This document shows, one piece after another, positions 5,423 through 13,261 of a stretch of DNA of 23,206 bases. The stretch comes from CAYRIF01 sp964424205. Lineage in GTDB: Bacteria; Bacteroidota; Bacteroidia; Cytophagales; Cyclobacteriaceae. A program made the position numbers and the translations under genes. Where the stretch lies: positions 1 to 23,206 of the forward strand of contig CAYRIF010000013.1 of NCBI GenBank assembly GCA_964424205.1. Direction: 5' to 3'. Within the stretch, counting starts at the first letter, position 1. Each line of letters begins with the position of its first letter. A model generated the notes under the pieces. It was not told where the DNA came from. It worked only from the letters and a program-made list of their open reading frames with translations, and ran no database searches.

Positions 5423-8245
5423 ATGTTTTCAAATTTGAGAACATATGAACAATTCAAAAAATATTACAATTTGCATAGAATACTTTTCATATTCCTCCTC
5501 CTNNNNNNNNNNNNNNNNNNNNNNNNNNNNNNNNNNNNNNNNNNNNNNNNNNNNNNNNNNNNNNNNNNNNNNNNNNNNNNNNNNNNNNNNNNNNNNNNNN
5601 NNCCTGTGGCTGCAGATATAGAAGTAGCACTTGTGATTGCAAAAAGAGACCCTGAAGGACTAGCCACCAATGGTATTTTAAGAGTACAAGGAACAAAATC
5701 TACTTGGAAAATGTCTGATTTACCAGAATTGACTTCACTGAGCTATTGGCCAGCAGAAGAATATCTTAATATATGGATTACGCCACTCAGCAATGACTTT
5801 TTAGGTTTTGCACAATTTCCTGTGTCTGATTTAGAAGGACTTGAGGATGCCACTAACAACAGGTTAGTGGATGGCATAGTTATTCGCCCAGAAAGTTTTG
5901 GGAGAAATAGCACTGATTTTCCAATCCTTAAAGCACCCTATGACCTGGGTAGAACTGCCACCCATGAACTTGGACATTTTTTAGGATTACGACATACATG
6001 GGGAGATGGCGGATGCGATGTAGATGATTTTTGTGCCGATACCCCTAACTCCAACGCTAGTCATGTGGGTTGCAAGCTCACGAGCACCAGTTGTGGCTCA
6101 CTAGACATGGTGCAAAACTACATGGATTTTACCGATGATATTTGCATGAATCTTTTCACCGAAGATCAAAAAACCAGGATGCGAACGGTATTAGATAATA
6201 GCCCGCGCCGAAAAAGCCTAACTACTTCGCTGGGTGGCATCTCTCCTATTGCAGTGGCCAATGATTTAGGAATAAAAGAAATACTAAGTCCCACAAAAGG
6301 ATTATGCGATGCTAATTTCACCCCACAAATAGAGGTAAGAAATTACGGCACTAATTTCATCAATTCTGCGGTTATCAAACTGTATATGGATGATGTGCTC
6401 ATTGAAACAAAAAATGCGATCTTGAATTTGAATATATTGAGTTTTTCAAACATTTCTTTCTCCAGTATATTGACCACTGCTGGCAGCCATACTCTAAAAT
6501 TTAAAATTATCCTAACAAATGCAAGCACTGACAATAACTCAGAAAATAACGAAAAAACAGTGGCTTTCAACTATTCCCAAACAATCATGACAGGTTTTGC
6601 AGAGGCACTCAATATTTTTCCAGATAAATGGAATATTGTCAACCCAGAAAACAACACCACATGGGCAATAAAAAATGCACCAAGTACAGCGGCAAACAAT
6701 ACTGCCCTTGCGATAGATTATTTTAACTATGATGGACTTATTGGCGAAACCGATAAACTGCTTTCTCCCATCATCGATTTTTCGAATTTCATAAGTGCTA
6801 CATTAACTTATAAAATTGCCTATGCGCAGAAGCAAGAAAAACAAGACAGACTGACCATTGCTATCTCTACAGATTGTGGTAACACATTCCAGCATGCCAA
6901 TGTTATTTTTGACAAGGCAGGAAGTGAGTTGGCTACTGCCCCCTCAACTACCGACCCATTTATACCCGCAGGAAAATATGAGTGGGTATATAAAACAGTG
7001 GATTTATCGCACTATATCGGACAAGAAAATATTCAGATTGCCTTCACCAGTCAAAATGGTCATGGAAATATCATTTACCTGGATGACATAAATCTTGTTG
7101 TTGAAAATCAAGTTGGTACGGATATTAGCCTTGCAAGTATCGATAAGCCTACTTCGGTAGTATGTGATCAAAACTTAGCGCCTACTATAGTTATCAAAAA
7201 CCTTGGAATGAATACCATTAACTCATTCAAAGCAGAAATCAAGCTGGCAGGCACGGTATTGCAAACAGTTAATTACGCAGGGAGTCCGTTAAATACCAAT
7301 GAAGAAATGGTGATTTCCTTTGATGAAATAACACTTTCGGAAGGCGAGAATGAGCTGACATTTAGTATCTCCAATCCTAATAACTTGGCCGATGAAAACC
7401 CAGAGAATAACAGCAAAACTTTAAATGCCAATTTATCTACTGCCAAAGAATTAATTCCTATTCGAGAAAAATTCAAAACTCAAAACTTAAATGAAACAGG
7501 CTGGACAGTTACCAATAAAGATAATGAGATCACTTGGGAGGTTACAAGTGCCGGCGGAAACAATAAGGATAATTTTTCTGCTTTTATTAATGGATTTAAT
7601 TATCAAAATATTGGCGCTATAGATTGGCTCATCAGCCCTCCTCTTGACTTCAGTCAAACCCACAAGGCAAGCATGACCTTCAAAGTCTCCTATGGGAGTA
7701 ACCTTAACTTTGAAGATGGACTAAGAGTCTATGTATCAGAAGATTGCGGAGCGAGTTTCCCCAATCTTGTGTATATAAAAAATGGAGAAACTTTAGGAGT
7801 CACCACCACAACCGATGCGTGGCAACCAATGATCAGTTCCGACTGGCGCACCGAATACGTAAACCTCACTCAGTTTACAGGACAGGGAAATGTACGTGTT
7901 GCTTTTGCCTTTTCAAATGCATTTGGCAATAACCTATACCTTGACGATATTGAGTTTTTCCAAACGGCTGATGTGGATTTATTTCGTCCGCAAGAAAACA
8001 CGTTTATTCTATTTCCGAACCCAACAGATAGTGAATTTAAGCTGACTTTTAACCTTGCGAATAAAGAGGATGTACAAATTGCTATTTATGACCTGCGAGG
8101 TGCGCTAATCTATCAAGGGCAATTTGAAAAAACGCTGAACCACACCTATGAATTTGGCATTCCAAATTTGAGGAATGGTATCTATTTTATCAAAGCCGTG
8201 GGAGAAAGTATAAATCAGGTACAGCGGATTTTTGTTAATAAGTAA
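5423..8245 (+). CDS. Secreted M43-type metalloprotease with T9SS sorting domain (assembly gap inside)
   Basis: This is a large exported zinc protease. The N-terminus (hydrophobic HRILFIFLL) looks like a signal peptide, cut off by 100 Ns. Residue numbers below count the gap as 34 unknowns. The catalytic domain (about 61-270) has HELGHFLGLRH at 181-191 (zinc ligands His181, His185, His191; catalytic Glu182) and the Met-turn NYMDF near Met234, the pappalysin/M43 pattern. After it come a CARDB-like beta domain (about 273-381), a jelly-roll 'choice-of-anchor J'/MAM-like domain (about 393-560), a second CARDB-like domain (566-670), a second jelly-roll domain (686-848), and a type A T9SS C-terminal domain (861-940; FPNPT start, GIYFIKA near the end). 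The propeptide and the start of the catalytic domain are missing in the gap. It is probably released or surface-attached through T9SS. Its substrate is unknown. Confidence 0.88.
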   Translation: MFSNLRTYEQFKKYYNLHRILFIFLLXXXXXXXXXXXXXXXXXXXXXXXXXXXXXXXXXXPVAADIEVALVIAKRDPEGLATNGILRVQGTKSTWKMSDLPELTSLSYWPAEEYLNIWITPLSNDFLGFAQFPVSDLEGLEDATNNRLVDGIVIRPESFGRNSTDFPILKAPYDLGRTATHELGHFLGLRHTWGDGGCDVDDFCADTPNSNASHVGCKLTSTSCGSLDMVQNYMDFTDDICMNLFTEDQKTRMRTVLDNSPRRKSLTTSLGGISPIAVANDLGIKEILSPTKGLCDANFTPQIEVRNYGTNFINSAVIKLYMDDVLIETKNAILNLNILSFSNISFSSILTTAGSHTLKFKIILTNASTDNNSENNEKTVAFNYSQTIMTGFAEALNIFPDKWNIVNPENNTTWAIKNAPSTAANNTALAIDYFNYDGLIGETDKLLSPIIDFSNFISATLTYKIAYAQKQEKQDRLTIAISTDCGNTFQHANVIFDKAGSELATAPSTTDPFIPAGKYEWVYKTVDLSHYIGQENIQIAFTSQNGHGNIIYLDDINLVVENQVGTDISLASIDKPTSVVCDQNLAPTIVIKNLGMNTINSFKAEIKLAGTVLQTVNYAGSPLNTNEEMVISFDEITLSEGENELTFSISNPNNLADENPENNSKTLNANLSTAKELIPIREKFKTQNLNETGWTVTNKDNEITWEVTSAGGNNKDNFSAFINGFNYQNIGAIDWLISPPLDFSQTHKASMTFKVSYGSNLNFEDGLRVYVSEDCGASFPNLVYIKNGETLGVTTTTDAWQPMISSDWRTEYVNLTQFTGQGNVRVAFAFSNAFGNNLYLDDIEFFQTADVDLFRPQENTFILFPNPTDSEFKLTFNLANKEDVQIAIYDLRGALIYQGQFEKTLNHTYEFGIPNLRNGIYFIKAVGESINQVQRIFVNK
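5503..5602. other. Assembly gap, exactly 100 N
   Basis: Exactly 100 unknown bases lie inside the metalloprotease gene. The round number suggests a scaffold join of unknown size. Since 100 is not a multiple of three, the open frame across it is only an accident of how Ns are translated. The missing piece should encode the end of the signal peptide, the propeptide and the first part of the catalytic domain. Confidence 0.97.
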
Positions 8246-8249
8246 ACTA

Positions 8250-8302
8250 ATCCCCTGACCTGTTCAGGGGTCTCCTGAAAGTGGTGCTAAACCGAAGGGG
8301 AT
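8250..8302 (+). terminator. Nested hairpins after the metalloprotease gene
   Basis: CCCCTGA (8252-8258) pairs perfectly with TCAGGGG (8264-8270) across a 5-base loop, directly after the stop codon. The same left arm, read as ATCCCCT (8250-8256), can instead pair with AGGGGAT (8296-8302). A T-rich stretch (GTTTTTTAATTTTT) follows some 20 bases later. This probably ends the protease transcript, though the T-run is not adjacent to either stem. Confidence 0.4.
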
Positions 8303-8359
8303 GCGGCAATATGGTAATTGTTTTTTAATTTTTGTGGGTAATCCTCTGACATTAATACA

Positions 8360-8367
8360 TATTTTTG
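8360..8367 (+). promoter_or_regulatory. -7 element of the lipoprotein gene
   Basis: TATTTTTG matches TAnnTTTG exactly. Transcription would begin near 8374, downstream of the TTG at 8365 and upstream of the ATG at 8404, so it supports the 8404 start. No TTTG is found at the ideal upstream distance. Confidence 0.5.
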
Positions 8368-8403
8368 TGGAACACTAAAAAATCAATTGTCAAAATACCT
8401 AGT

Positions 8404-9633
8404 ATGAACATAAAATATTTTTTATTCTTACTTCTTGCCATTCAGTTTTCAGGCTGTGGAAAAGACCAAAACGAAAAGCCCTTGCTGCATCTCATGCATG
8501 ATGCCGATGGACTGGAAGTAACCATCACCGGCAGTGTAGTAGATACCGATGGTACCATGAGCGAAGTTATCATTGCATGGGGAGAAAAAGGATTGAGTAA
8601 AAAAATTGAAGCTAATTTCTCAGACCTGAACGAAAGCCATGTTTATAAGGAACCTGCCGATTACAGCATCACTGTTACTGCCAAAGACCAAGCAGGTGAT
8701 AGTACAATCCAAGTAATCGACCTCTCCCTTGACTTCAAAGAAACCTCACTTAAGGGCATCAAAGAGACCATGTTCAAAACAGCAGATGACGAATACCTTT
8801 TCCTAACCGTCAACCTCCACACTTATCAAGAAAAACAACAGGGAGAAAAATTTCATCTACTGACAGACGTAATTGGTCAAATGGACATTGATTTTATCGC
8901 CTTTCAGGAATGTGCACAACACAAATCAGCAACAGTAGTCGATGGTATTATTCGTGATGATAACATGGCATTAGTTATTGCTAGTAATCTAAAAGAAAAG
9001 TACAATGTCGATTATAATTTCACTTGGGATTGGGCACATTATGGCTGGAATGTCTGGGAAGAAGGCAGTGCTACTTTAGCTAAATATCCATTGGTAGAGA
9101 CAGATAGTAGGTACATTTCTGCAAGTACAGGCACCGGCAGCATCACCTCCCGAAAAGTAGTGTACGGCGCTTATGAAGTCCCAACCGTTGGAAGAATTAA
9201 CCTATTTTCTGCACATACACACTGGCGTTCATCTGAAGGAAGTGAAGAACAAAACAATCAAATTAGAAATATCCAATCCATCGCGGTGGAAAAAGAATCT
9301 TCTGTTTCAGGCAATGTTTTTACTTTTGTTTGCGGAGATTTTAATGTCAACCCGACTAGCGACTTCCCATGGAGCGAAGGCTACAACACCATGGTAAAAA
9401 ACGACGACTACACTGACTCATTTTTAGAAGCAAATCCCGATGCCAACAACAGACCAGCACAGAGCAAATACAATACCATCGGCGGCAGTTTCCCCGGGAG
9501 GATAGATTACATCTTCATCAAAGCTACTGATAAATTTAAGGTTATTGATTCGCAGATTATTTTTAAAAATGGCGTGGTTGGGAAAGTCTCTGACCACTTT
9601 GGCGTGATTACTAAGGTGCGGTGGGTTGATTAA
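8404..9633 (+). CDS. Lipoprotein of the endonuclease/exonuclease/phosphatase superfamily
   Basis: This 409-residue protein has a lipoprotein signal, MNIKYFLFLLLAIQFSGC, with the lipidated cysteine at residue 18. I chose the ATG at 8404 over the upstream TTG at 8365 because it gives a clean signal peptide and follows the promoter. Residues about 25-110 resemble a small Ig/PKD-like beta domain. The catalytic fold follows: Glu169 in FQE, His271/His273 in AHTHW, Asp312 and Asn314 in GDFN, then GRIDYIF and the final SDH (396-398). All key metal and catalytic positions of the family appear intact. Members cleave nucleic acids, phosphoinositides, sphingomyelin or other phosphodiesters; which one applies here cannot be read. 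The protein would sit in the outer or periplasmic envelope, next to an exported protease, suggesting scavenging of external polymers. Confidence 0.85.
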   Translation: MNIKYFLFLLLAIQFSGCGKDQNEKPLLHLMHDADGLEVTITGSVVDTDGTMSEVIIAWGEKGLSKKIEANFSDLNESHVYKEPADYSITVTAKDQAGDSTIQVIDLSLDFKETSLKGIKETMFKTADDEYLFLTVNLHTYQEKQQGEKFHLLTDVIGQMDIDFIAFQECAQHKSATVVDGIIRDDNMALVIASNLKEKYNVDYNFTWDWAHYGWNVWEEGSATLAKYPLVETDSRYISASTGTGSITSRKVVYGAYEVPTVGRINLFSAHTHWRSSEGSEEQNNQIRNIQSIAVEKESSVSGNVFTFVCGDFNVNPTSDFPWSEGYNTMVKNDDYTDSFLEANPDANNRPAQSKYNTIGGSFPGRIDYIFIKATDKFKVIDSQIIFKNGVVGKVSDHFGVITKVRWVD

Positions 9634-9724
9634 ACCATATTATTCCTGTGATTAGCTTGGGGTATATGCGATTCCAATATTTCGGGAGAAACCTGCAGAC
9701 ATAGTAGGCTATTTCAAAGGTTTT

Positions 9725-9884
9725 GCAACCTATCTGCCAGCCAGGCAGGTGAAGCAGATACGCCAAGATAATTGCAAGCACTCCAGATTTAGGCTATTTT
9801 ATTTTCAGCGAAGTACAGGTTAATTATCTGATAATAAGTGGGTTACAAAGGTGTTTTGTTAAAACCGTGAATACTTCGGGTTAA
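9725..9884. repeat. Dispersed repeat, copy 2
   Basis: This is the partner of the stretch at 1-155, same orientation, about four fifths identical by eye. The left part forms a 7-base stem, TATCTGC (9731-9737) with GCAGATA (9754-9760); inside it, CTGCC and GGCAG make a smaller alternative stem. It sits downstream of the lipoprotein gene and upstream of the AbiE operon. On the minus strand, copy 1 contains TACCTTTG and copy 2 CACCTTTG, close to a -7 box, so a minus-strand transcript is possible. Confidence 0.8.
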
Positions 9885-10038
9885 TTTGAAGTGACAATGG
9901 GACTGTGAATTCCTCACATACACTTCTCAAAGTGGAAATTAGTACTATTAACCTATCATATAACTATTATTTAGATTTAGTATAATCGAAATACTGAAAG
10001 ACATAAGCCATATAACTGTCTTTCTCATGATACGTGTG

Positions 10039-10069
10039 GTTGTGTTTCATGCGAAAAAATACACCTTTG
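10039..10069 (+). promoter_or_regulatory. Candidate abiE promoter
   Basis: GTTG (10039-10042) and CACCTTTG (10062-10069) are each one base from the Bacteroidota consensus boxes and are exactly 19 bases apart. The transcript would begin near 10076, leaving a leader of about 78 bases that holds the three half-sites. Confidence 0.4.
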
Positions 10070-10108
10070 CATTTTACCAATGCGTAAAAATAACATAGTA
10101 ATAATTCT

Positions 10109-10155
10109 AGTATATTATCTAAAATAAGTATATTACTCGAAATTTTACTATACTT
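10109..10155 (+). promoter_or_regulatory. Candidate AbiEi operator: three AGTATA-type half-sites
   Basis: AGTATATTA occurs at 10109-10117 and again at 10127-10135 (18-base spacing). An inverted form, TACTATACT, lies at 10146-10154. The second and third make a 10-base inverted repeat with one mismatch (arms 10126-10135 and 10146-10155), and the last arm overlaps the TTG start codon. In characterised AbiE systems the antitoxin represses its own promoter by binding inverted repeats, so this is the natural candidate site. Binding here is inferred. Confidence 0.5.
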
Positions 10156-10945
10156 GACGATAGCACACTACATAAAACAATGTTTATCAGTTGAAGAATA
10201 CTCATTCTCATTGAATGAATTGCACACTATAATTAACAAAAATGAGGCTGCTATAAAAAGTGAGTTATCAAGACTAATAGAGAAAAAAAAAATTATTAAT
10301 CTTAGAAAAGGGTTTTATTTAATTATCCCGCCTAGGTATTCTAAACAAGGACTAATACCAATTCAACTTTACATTGACAAACTTTTCAGATACTTAAATC
10401 GCAACTATTACCTAGGGTTTTATTCTGCTGCTAAATTTCATGGCGCCAGTCATCAACAAGCTCAAAGAGATTACTTAATGACAGAAAAACCAAAATTAAA
10501 TGACATTGGGAAACACTCCTTAGACATTCGGTTTTTCACAACTGCCAAATGGCCTACTAAAAACATTTTGGATAAAAAATCTGATGCGGGTATTTTTAAA
10601 ATTTCAAGCCCAGCATTAACCGCTGTAGATTTAATCCATCATCAAACCAAATTAGGTGGACTAAACAGAATGTTAGCCATTTTGGAAGAATTAATAGAAA
10701 CAATGAACAGAAATGACATAGCAGAACTATTGACTTGGTACTCACACAAAAGCACATTACAACGTTTCGGATTTTTATTGGAAGAACTAGCAGCTGATAA
10801 AAATCTAAGCGAGCAAATTATGAAACACTTACAACAATTAAAAAAATTCCCTGTACTACTCAGTCCAAAGTCCAATCAAAAACCAGGTGCTGTTGACAAT
10901 CGCTGGAAAGTAGATGTGAACATTAAACTTGAAAGCGATTTATGA
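10154..10945 (+). CDS. AbiEi-type antitoxin/autoregulator
   Basis: This 263-residue protein is encoded directly before, and overlapping by 4 bases, an AbiEii nucleotidyltransferase. The N-terminal segment (about 10-60) is a winged helix: an EYSFSLNELH helix, then SELSRLIEKKKIINLRKGFYLI, the wing pattern of AbiEi proteins. The middle and C-terminal parts (YYLGFYSAAKFHG, FKISSPALTAVDLIHH) match the AbiEi antitoxin core. The family represses its own operon and counteracts the toxin without direct binding (type IV). The start is TTG at 10154: no ATG, GTG or other TTG lies between the upstream in-frame stop at 10091 and this point, and the next Met is far inside. The operon stands between core genes next to a dispersed repeat, which suggests acquisition. 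Confidence 0.85.
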   Translation: MTIAHYIKQCLSVEEYSFSLNELHTIINKNEAAIKSELSRLIEKKKIINLRKGFYLIIPPRYSKQGLIPIQLYIDKLFRYLNRNYYLGFYSAAKFHGASHQQAQRDYLMTEKPKLNDIGKHSLDIRFFTTAKWPTKNILDKKSDAGIFKISSPALTAVDLIHHQTKLGGLNRMLAILEELIETMNRNDIAELLTWYSHKSTLQRFGFLLEELAADKNLSEQIMKHLQQLKKFPVLLSPKSNQKPGAVDNRWKVDVNIKLESDL

Positions 10946-11733
10946 TTCCAAGACCATACATAGCAAGATGGCAAGAATATGTACCTTGGAAACAATTTTA
11001 TCAAGTAGAGCAAGATTTGGTTATAAGTCGTGCATTGGTTGAAATTTTCTCTGATGATTTTTTAAGAGAGAATTTAGCCTTTAGAGGAGGAACTGCACTG
11101 CACAAACTATACTTAAATCCTGCACCAAGATATTCTGAAGACGTTGACTTAGTTCAAATCAAGGAAGGACCAATCAAACCAATAATGGAAAGACTTAGAG
11201 AAGTAATTACCTTTTTTGAAGAACCAAGAAAAACACAAGTAAAGGGTCATGGAGCTAAAGCATTGTACCGTTTCAATTCTGAATATGAAGACATTAGATT
11301 ACGATTAAAACTAGAAATAAATTGTAAAGAACATTTTAATGTGTTGGATTGGGTGGACTTCCCTTTTGAAGTAGAAAGTGAATGGTTTTCGGGAAAAGTA
11401 GCAATTAGAACTTATAGCATTAATGAACTTTTAGGAACAAAATTGAGAGCACTGTACCAAAGAAGCAAAGGGCGGGATTTATTTGATTTAGATTATTCAA
11501 GATTAAATGTGAAACTCAACATTAATGAAATAATTCAATGCTTCAAAGAATACACAAGTTTTTCCACAGGAAATAGACCACCAAGCAAAAAAGAATTTCT
11601 AATAAATATTGAAGAAAAAGAAACCGATTCCAATTTTACTGGAGATATGGAGGCTTTGCTGCGACCAGAAATAAAATACAACCAAGAAGAAGCATTTATT
11701 TGGTTGAAAAAAGAAATTATAGAAAAAATATAA
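10942..11733 (+). CDS. AbiEii-type nucleotidyltransferase toxin
   Basis: This 263-residue protein belongs to the DUF1814/AbiEii group of DNA polymerase beta-like nucleotidyltransferases. Members act in abortive phage infection or plasmid maintenance, and related enzymes block translation by adding nucleotides to tRNA. Motif I is GGT at 49-51 followed by SEDVDL with Asp67 and Asp69; the motif II acid is probably Glu125 in KLEIN; the later motif is KLRALYQRSKGRDLFD (167-182) with Lys167, Asp179 and Asp182. All appear intact, so the toxin is predicted active. Its ATG overlaps the antitoxin stop (ATGA), consistent with translational coupling. A small hairpin (11735-11756) follows the stop, facing the convergent smpB gene. 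The target in this organism is unknown. Confidence 0.88.
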   Translation: MIPRPYIARWQEYVPWKQFYQVEQDLVISRALVEIFSDDFLRENLAFRGGTALHKLYLNPAPRYSEDVDLVQIKEGPIKPIMERLREVITFFEEPRKTQVKGHGAKALYRFNSEYEDIRLRLKLEINCKEHFNVLDWVDFPFEVESEWFSGKVAIRTYSINELLGTKLRALYQRSKGRDLFDLDYSRLNVKLNINEIIQCFKEYTSFSTGNRPPSKKEFLINIEEKETDSNFTGDMEALLRPEIKYNQEEAFIWLKKEIIEKI

Positions 11734-11734
11734 G

Positions 11735-11756
11735 ATCCCTGAAGACCACAAGGGAT
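11735..11756. terminator. Hairpin between abiE and smpB
   Basis: ATCCCT (11735-11740) pairs with AGGGAT (11751-11756) around a 10-base loop, in the 47-base gap between two convergent genes. There is no T-run on either side, so this is only a possible terminator serving one or both genes. Confidence 0.35.
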
Positions 11757-11780
11757 ATTAAAACAACAGCTTTGGAAACC

Positions 11781-12245
11781 TCACCCCAGCCGCATCTCCC
11801 TCAGCTGCCGATCACTGTCTTTTTTCTTCAATGAATCACGCTTGTCATGCAGTTTCTTACCTTTTCCAAGGGCTATTTCTATTTTGGCTAATCCCTTGTT
11901 ATTGATAAATAACCGTAGTGGAATAATAGTTAATCCCTTTTCATTACTCTTTTTATCTAGTTTGGCAAGTTCCTGCTTGTTGAGCAATAGTTTTCGATCC
12001 CGCGTTTCTTCGTGATTATAATGTGTGCCATATTTGTAAGGTGATATGTGGATTTGTCTCACCCAAAGTTCCCCTTTAATAAAAGTACAAAAGCCATCTT
12101 TCAAATTAACCTTTCCCGCTCTGATAGATTTGATTTCCGTACCCACCAGGACCATACCTGCCACATACTTATCCAACAGCTCATACTCCCGTCGGGCAGT
12201 TTTGTTTTTTATATTGATGATATTGGTATCTTTCTTGTTCTTCAT
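11781..12245 (-). CDS. smpB: SsrA-binding protein SmpB
   Basis: SmpB binds tmRNA and brings it to stalled ribosomes for trans-translation. The 154-residue length is usual. Family hallmarks are the ARREYELLDKYVAGMVLVGTEIKSIR segment at about 17-43, the central VNLKDGF and HISPYKYGTHYNHE, and the basic C-terminal tail (KKLHDKRDSLKKKDSDRQLREMRLG) that mimics the codon-anticodon helix. The gene overlaps the end of tsaD by 4 bases, so the two are probably co-transcribed and translationally coupled. The tmRNA gene itself is not in the window. Confidence 0.97.
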   Translation of the reverse strand: MKNKKDTNIINIKNKTARREYELLDKYVAGMVLVGTEIKSIRAGKVNLKDGFCTFIKGELWVRQIHISPYKYGTHYNHEETRDRKLLLNKQELAKLDKKSNEKGLTIIPLRLFINNKGLAKIEIALGKGKKLHDKRDSLKKKDSDRQLREMRLG

Positions 12246-13255
12246 TTACCTCCAAATTTCATTCTTGGTTCAGGCACTGCATCTTGCGTCACAAACTCCT
12301 TTTTCAAAAATTTATAATGTGCCGCCATGGCAATCATCGCTGCGTTGTCGGTACAATACTCAAATTTAGGAATAAAAACATTCCAACCCTGTACTACTGC
12401 CAACTCTTTTAGTGATTTCCGTAAGCCTGAATTAGCAGATACGCCTCCTGCAATGGCGATTTGATTAATGCCAAGGTCATTTGCAGCATTGGTGAGCTTC
12501 TCCAGCAGCATATTCACCAGCGAATGCTGAATACTCGCACAGATATCATCAAAATTATCTTTGATAAAATCAGGGTCAAGTTTCTTTTGGTCTCTCAAAA
12601 AATATAAAATAGAAGTTTTGATACCACTAAAAGAAAAATCATAGTCAGGTATATTCGCTTTGGAAAATTCATACGCCAGTGGGTTTCCATTCATCGCATG
12701 TTTATCAATCAGCGGACCGCCTGGATAATCCATTCCTAATATTTTCGCAGATTTATCAAACGCCTCTCCCACCGCATCATCTCTGGTCTGCCCGATTATT
12801 TCCATGTCCAAATAATTTTTTACCAAAACAATTTGCGTATGCCCACCACTTACAGTCAGGCATAAAAACGGAAACTGTGGCTTAGGATCTTCGATAAAAT
12901 GCGCCAAAATATGCGCCTGCATGTGATTTACACCTATCAAGGGAATATCCAATGCCAATGCCATCGCCTTGGAAAAAGAGCTACCTACCAATAATGCCCC
13001 TAATAATCCAGGTCCTTGGGTAAAAGCCATCGCACTCAAATCAGATTTGTTTATATTTGCCTGAGTTAGTGCATCGTTAATGACGGGGATAATGTTTTGC
13101 TGATGGGCTCTAGAAGCCAATTCAGGAACAACACCACCATAATTAGCATGCACTGTTTGTGTGGCAATTACGTTACTTAGTATATGACCATTTTTAATGA
13201 CCGAAGCAGCGGTTTCGTCACAAGATGATTCGATAGCAAGTATAGTAATATTCAT
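12242..13255 (-). CDS. tsaD: tRNA N6-adenosine threonylcarbamoyltransferase TsaD
   Basis: TsaD transfers threonylcarbamoyl from its AMP adduct to A37 of ANN-decoding tRNAs, working with TsaB and TsaE. The chosen start (ATG 13255, 337 residues) gives MNITILAIESSCDETAAS, the standard N-terminus of this ASKHA-fold family. An in-frame ATG 33 bases upstream (13288) would add 11 unusual residues and overlap the tamB-like start. The metal-binding HMQAH (111-115), GPGLLGALLVG (81-91) and the C-terminal CTDNAAMIA are intact. Its start is only 6 bases from the divergent tamB-like gene, so its promoter must lie inside that gene. Confidence 0.96.
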   Translation of the reverse strand: MNITILAIESSCDETAASVIKNGHILSNVIATQTVHANYGGVVPELASRAHQQNIIPVINDALTQANINKSDLSAMAFTQGPGLLGALLVGSSFSKAMALALDIPLIGVNHMQAHILAHFIEDPKPQFPFLCLTVSGGHTQIVLVKNYLDMEIIGQTRDDAVGEAFDKSAKILGMDYPGGPLIDKHAMNGNPLAYEFSKANIPDYDFSFSGIKTSILYFLRDQKKLDPDFIKDNFDDICASIQHSLVNMLLEKLTNAANDLGINQIAIAGGVSANSGLRKSLKELAVVQGWNVFIPKFEYCTDNAAMIAMAAHYKFLKKEFVTQDAVPEPRMKFGGK

Positions 13256-13261
13256 TAGGTA

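Larger units (their letters stand above)
9634..10153. other. 520-base non-coding stretch before abiE
   Basis: No credible gene is seen on either strand. It contains the second copy of the dispersed repeat (9725-9884), a candidate abiE promoter (10039-10069), overlapping small palindromes (10069-10089) and three AbiE half-sites (10109-10155). A CATATAACT word occurs twice (9957-9965 and 10010-10018). The roughly 90 bases before the repeat show nothing I can name. Confidence 0.7.

Noticed and set aside
8365..8403. TTG-started extension of the lipoprotein gene
   Set aside because: It overlaps the -7 box and would bury the lipoprotein signal behind 13 extra residues.
12046..12369. Plus-strand frames opposite smpB and tsaD
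   Set aside because: They are antisense shadows of two clear genes, with hydrophobic and unlikely composition.
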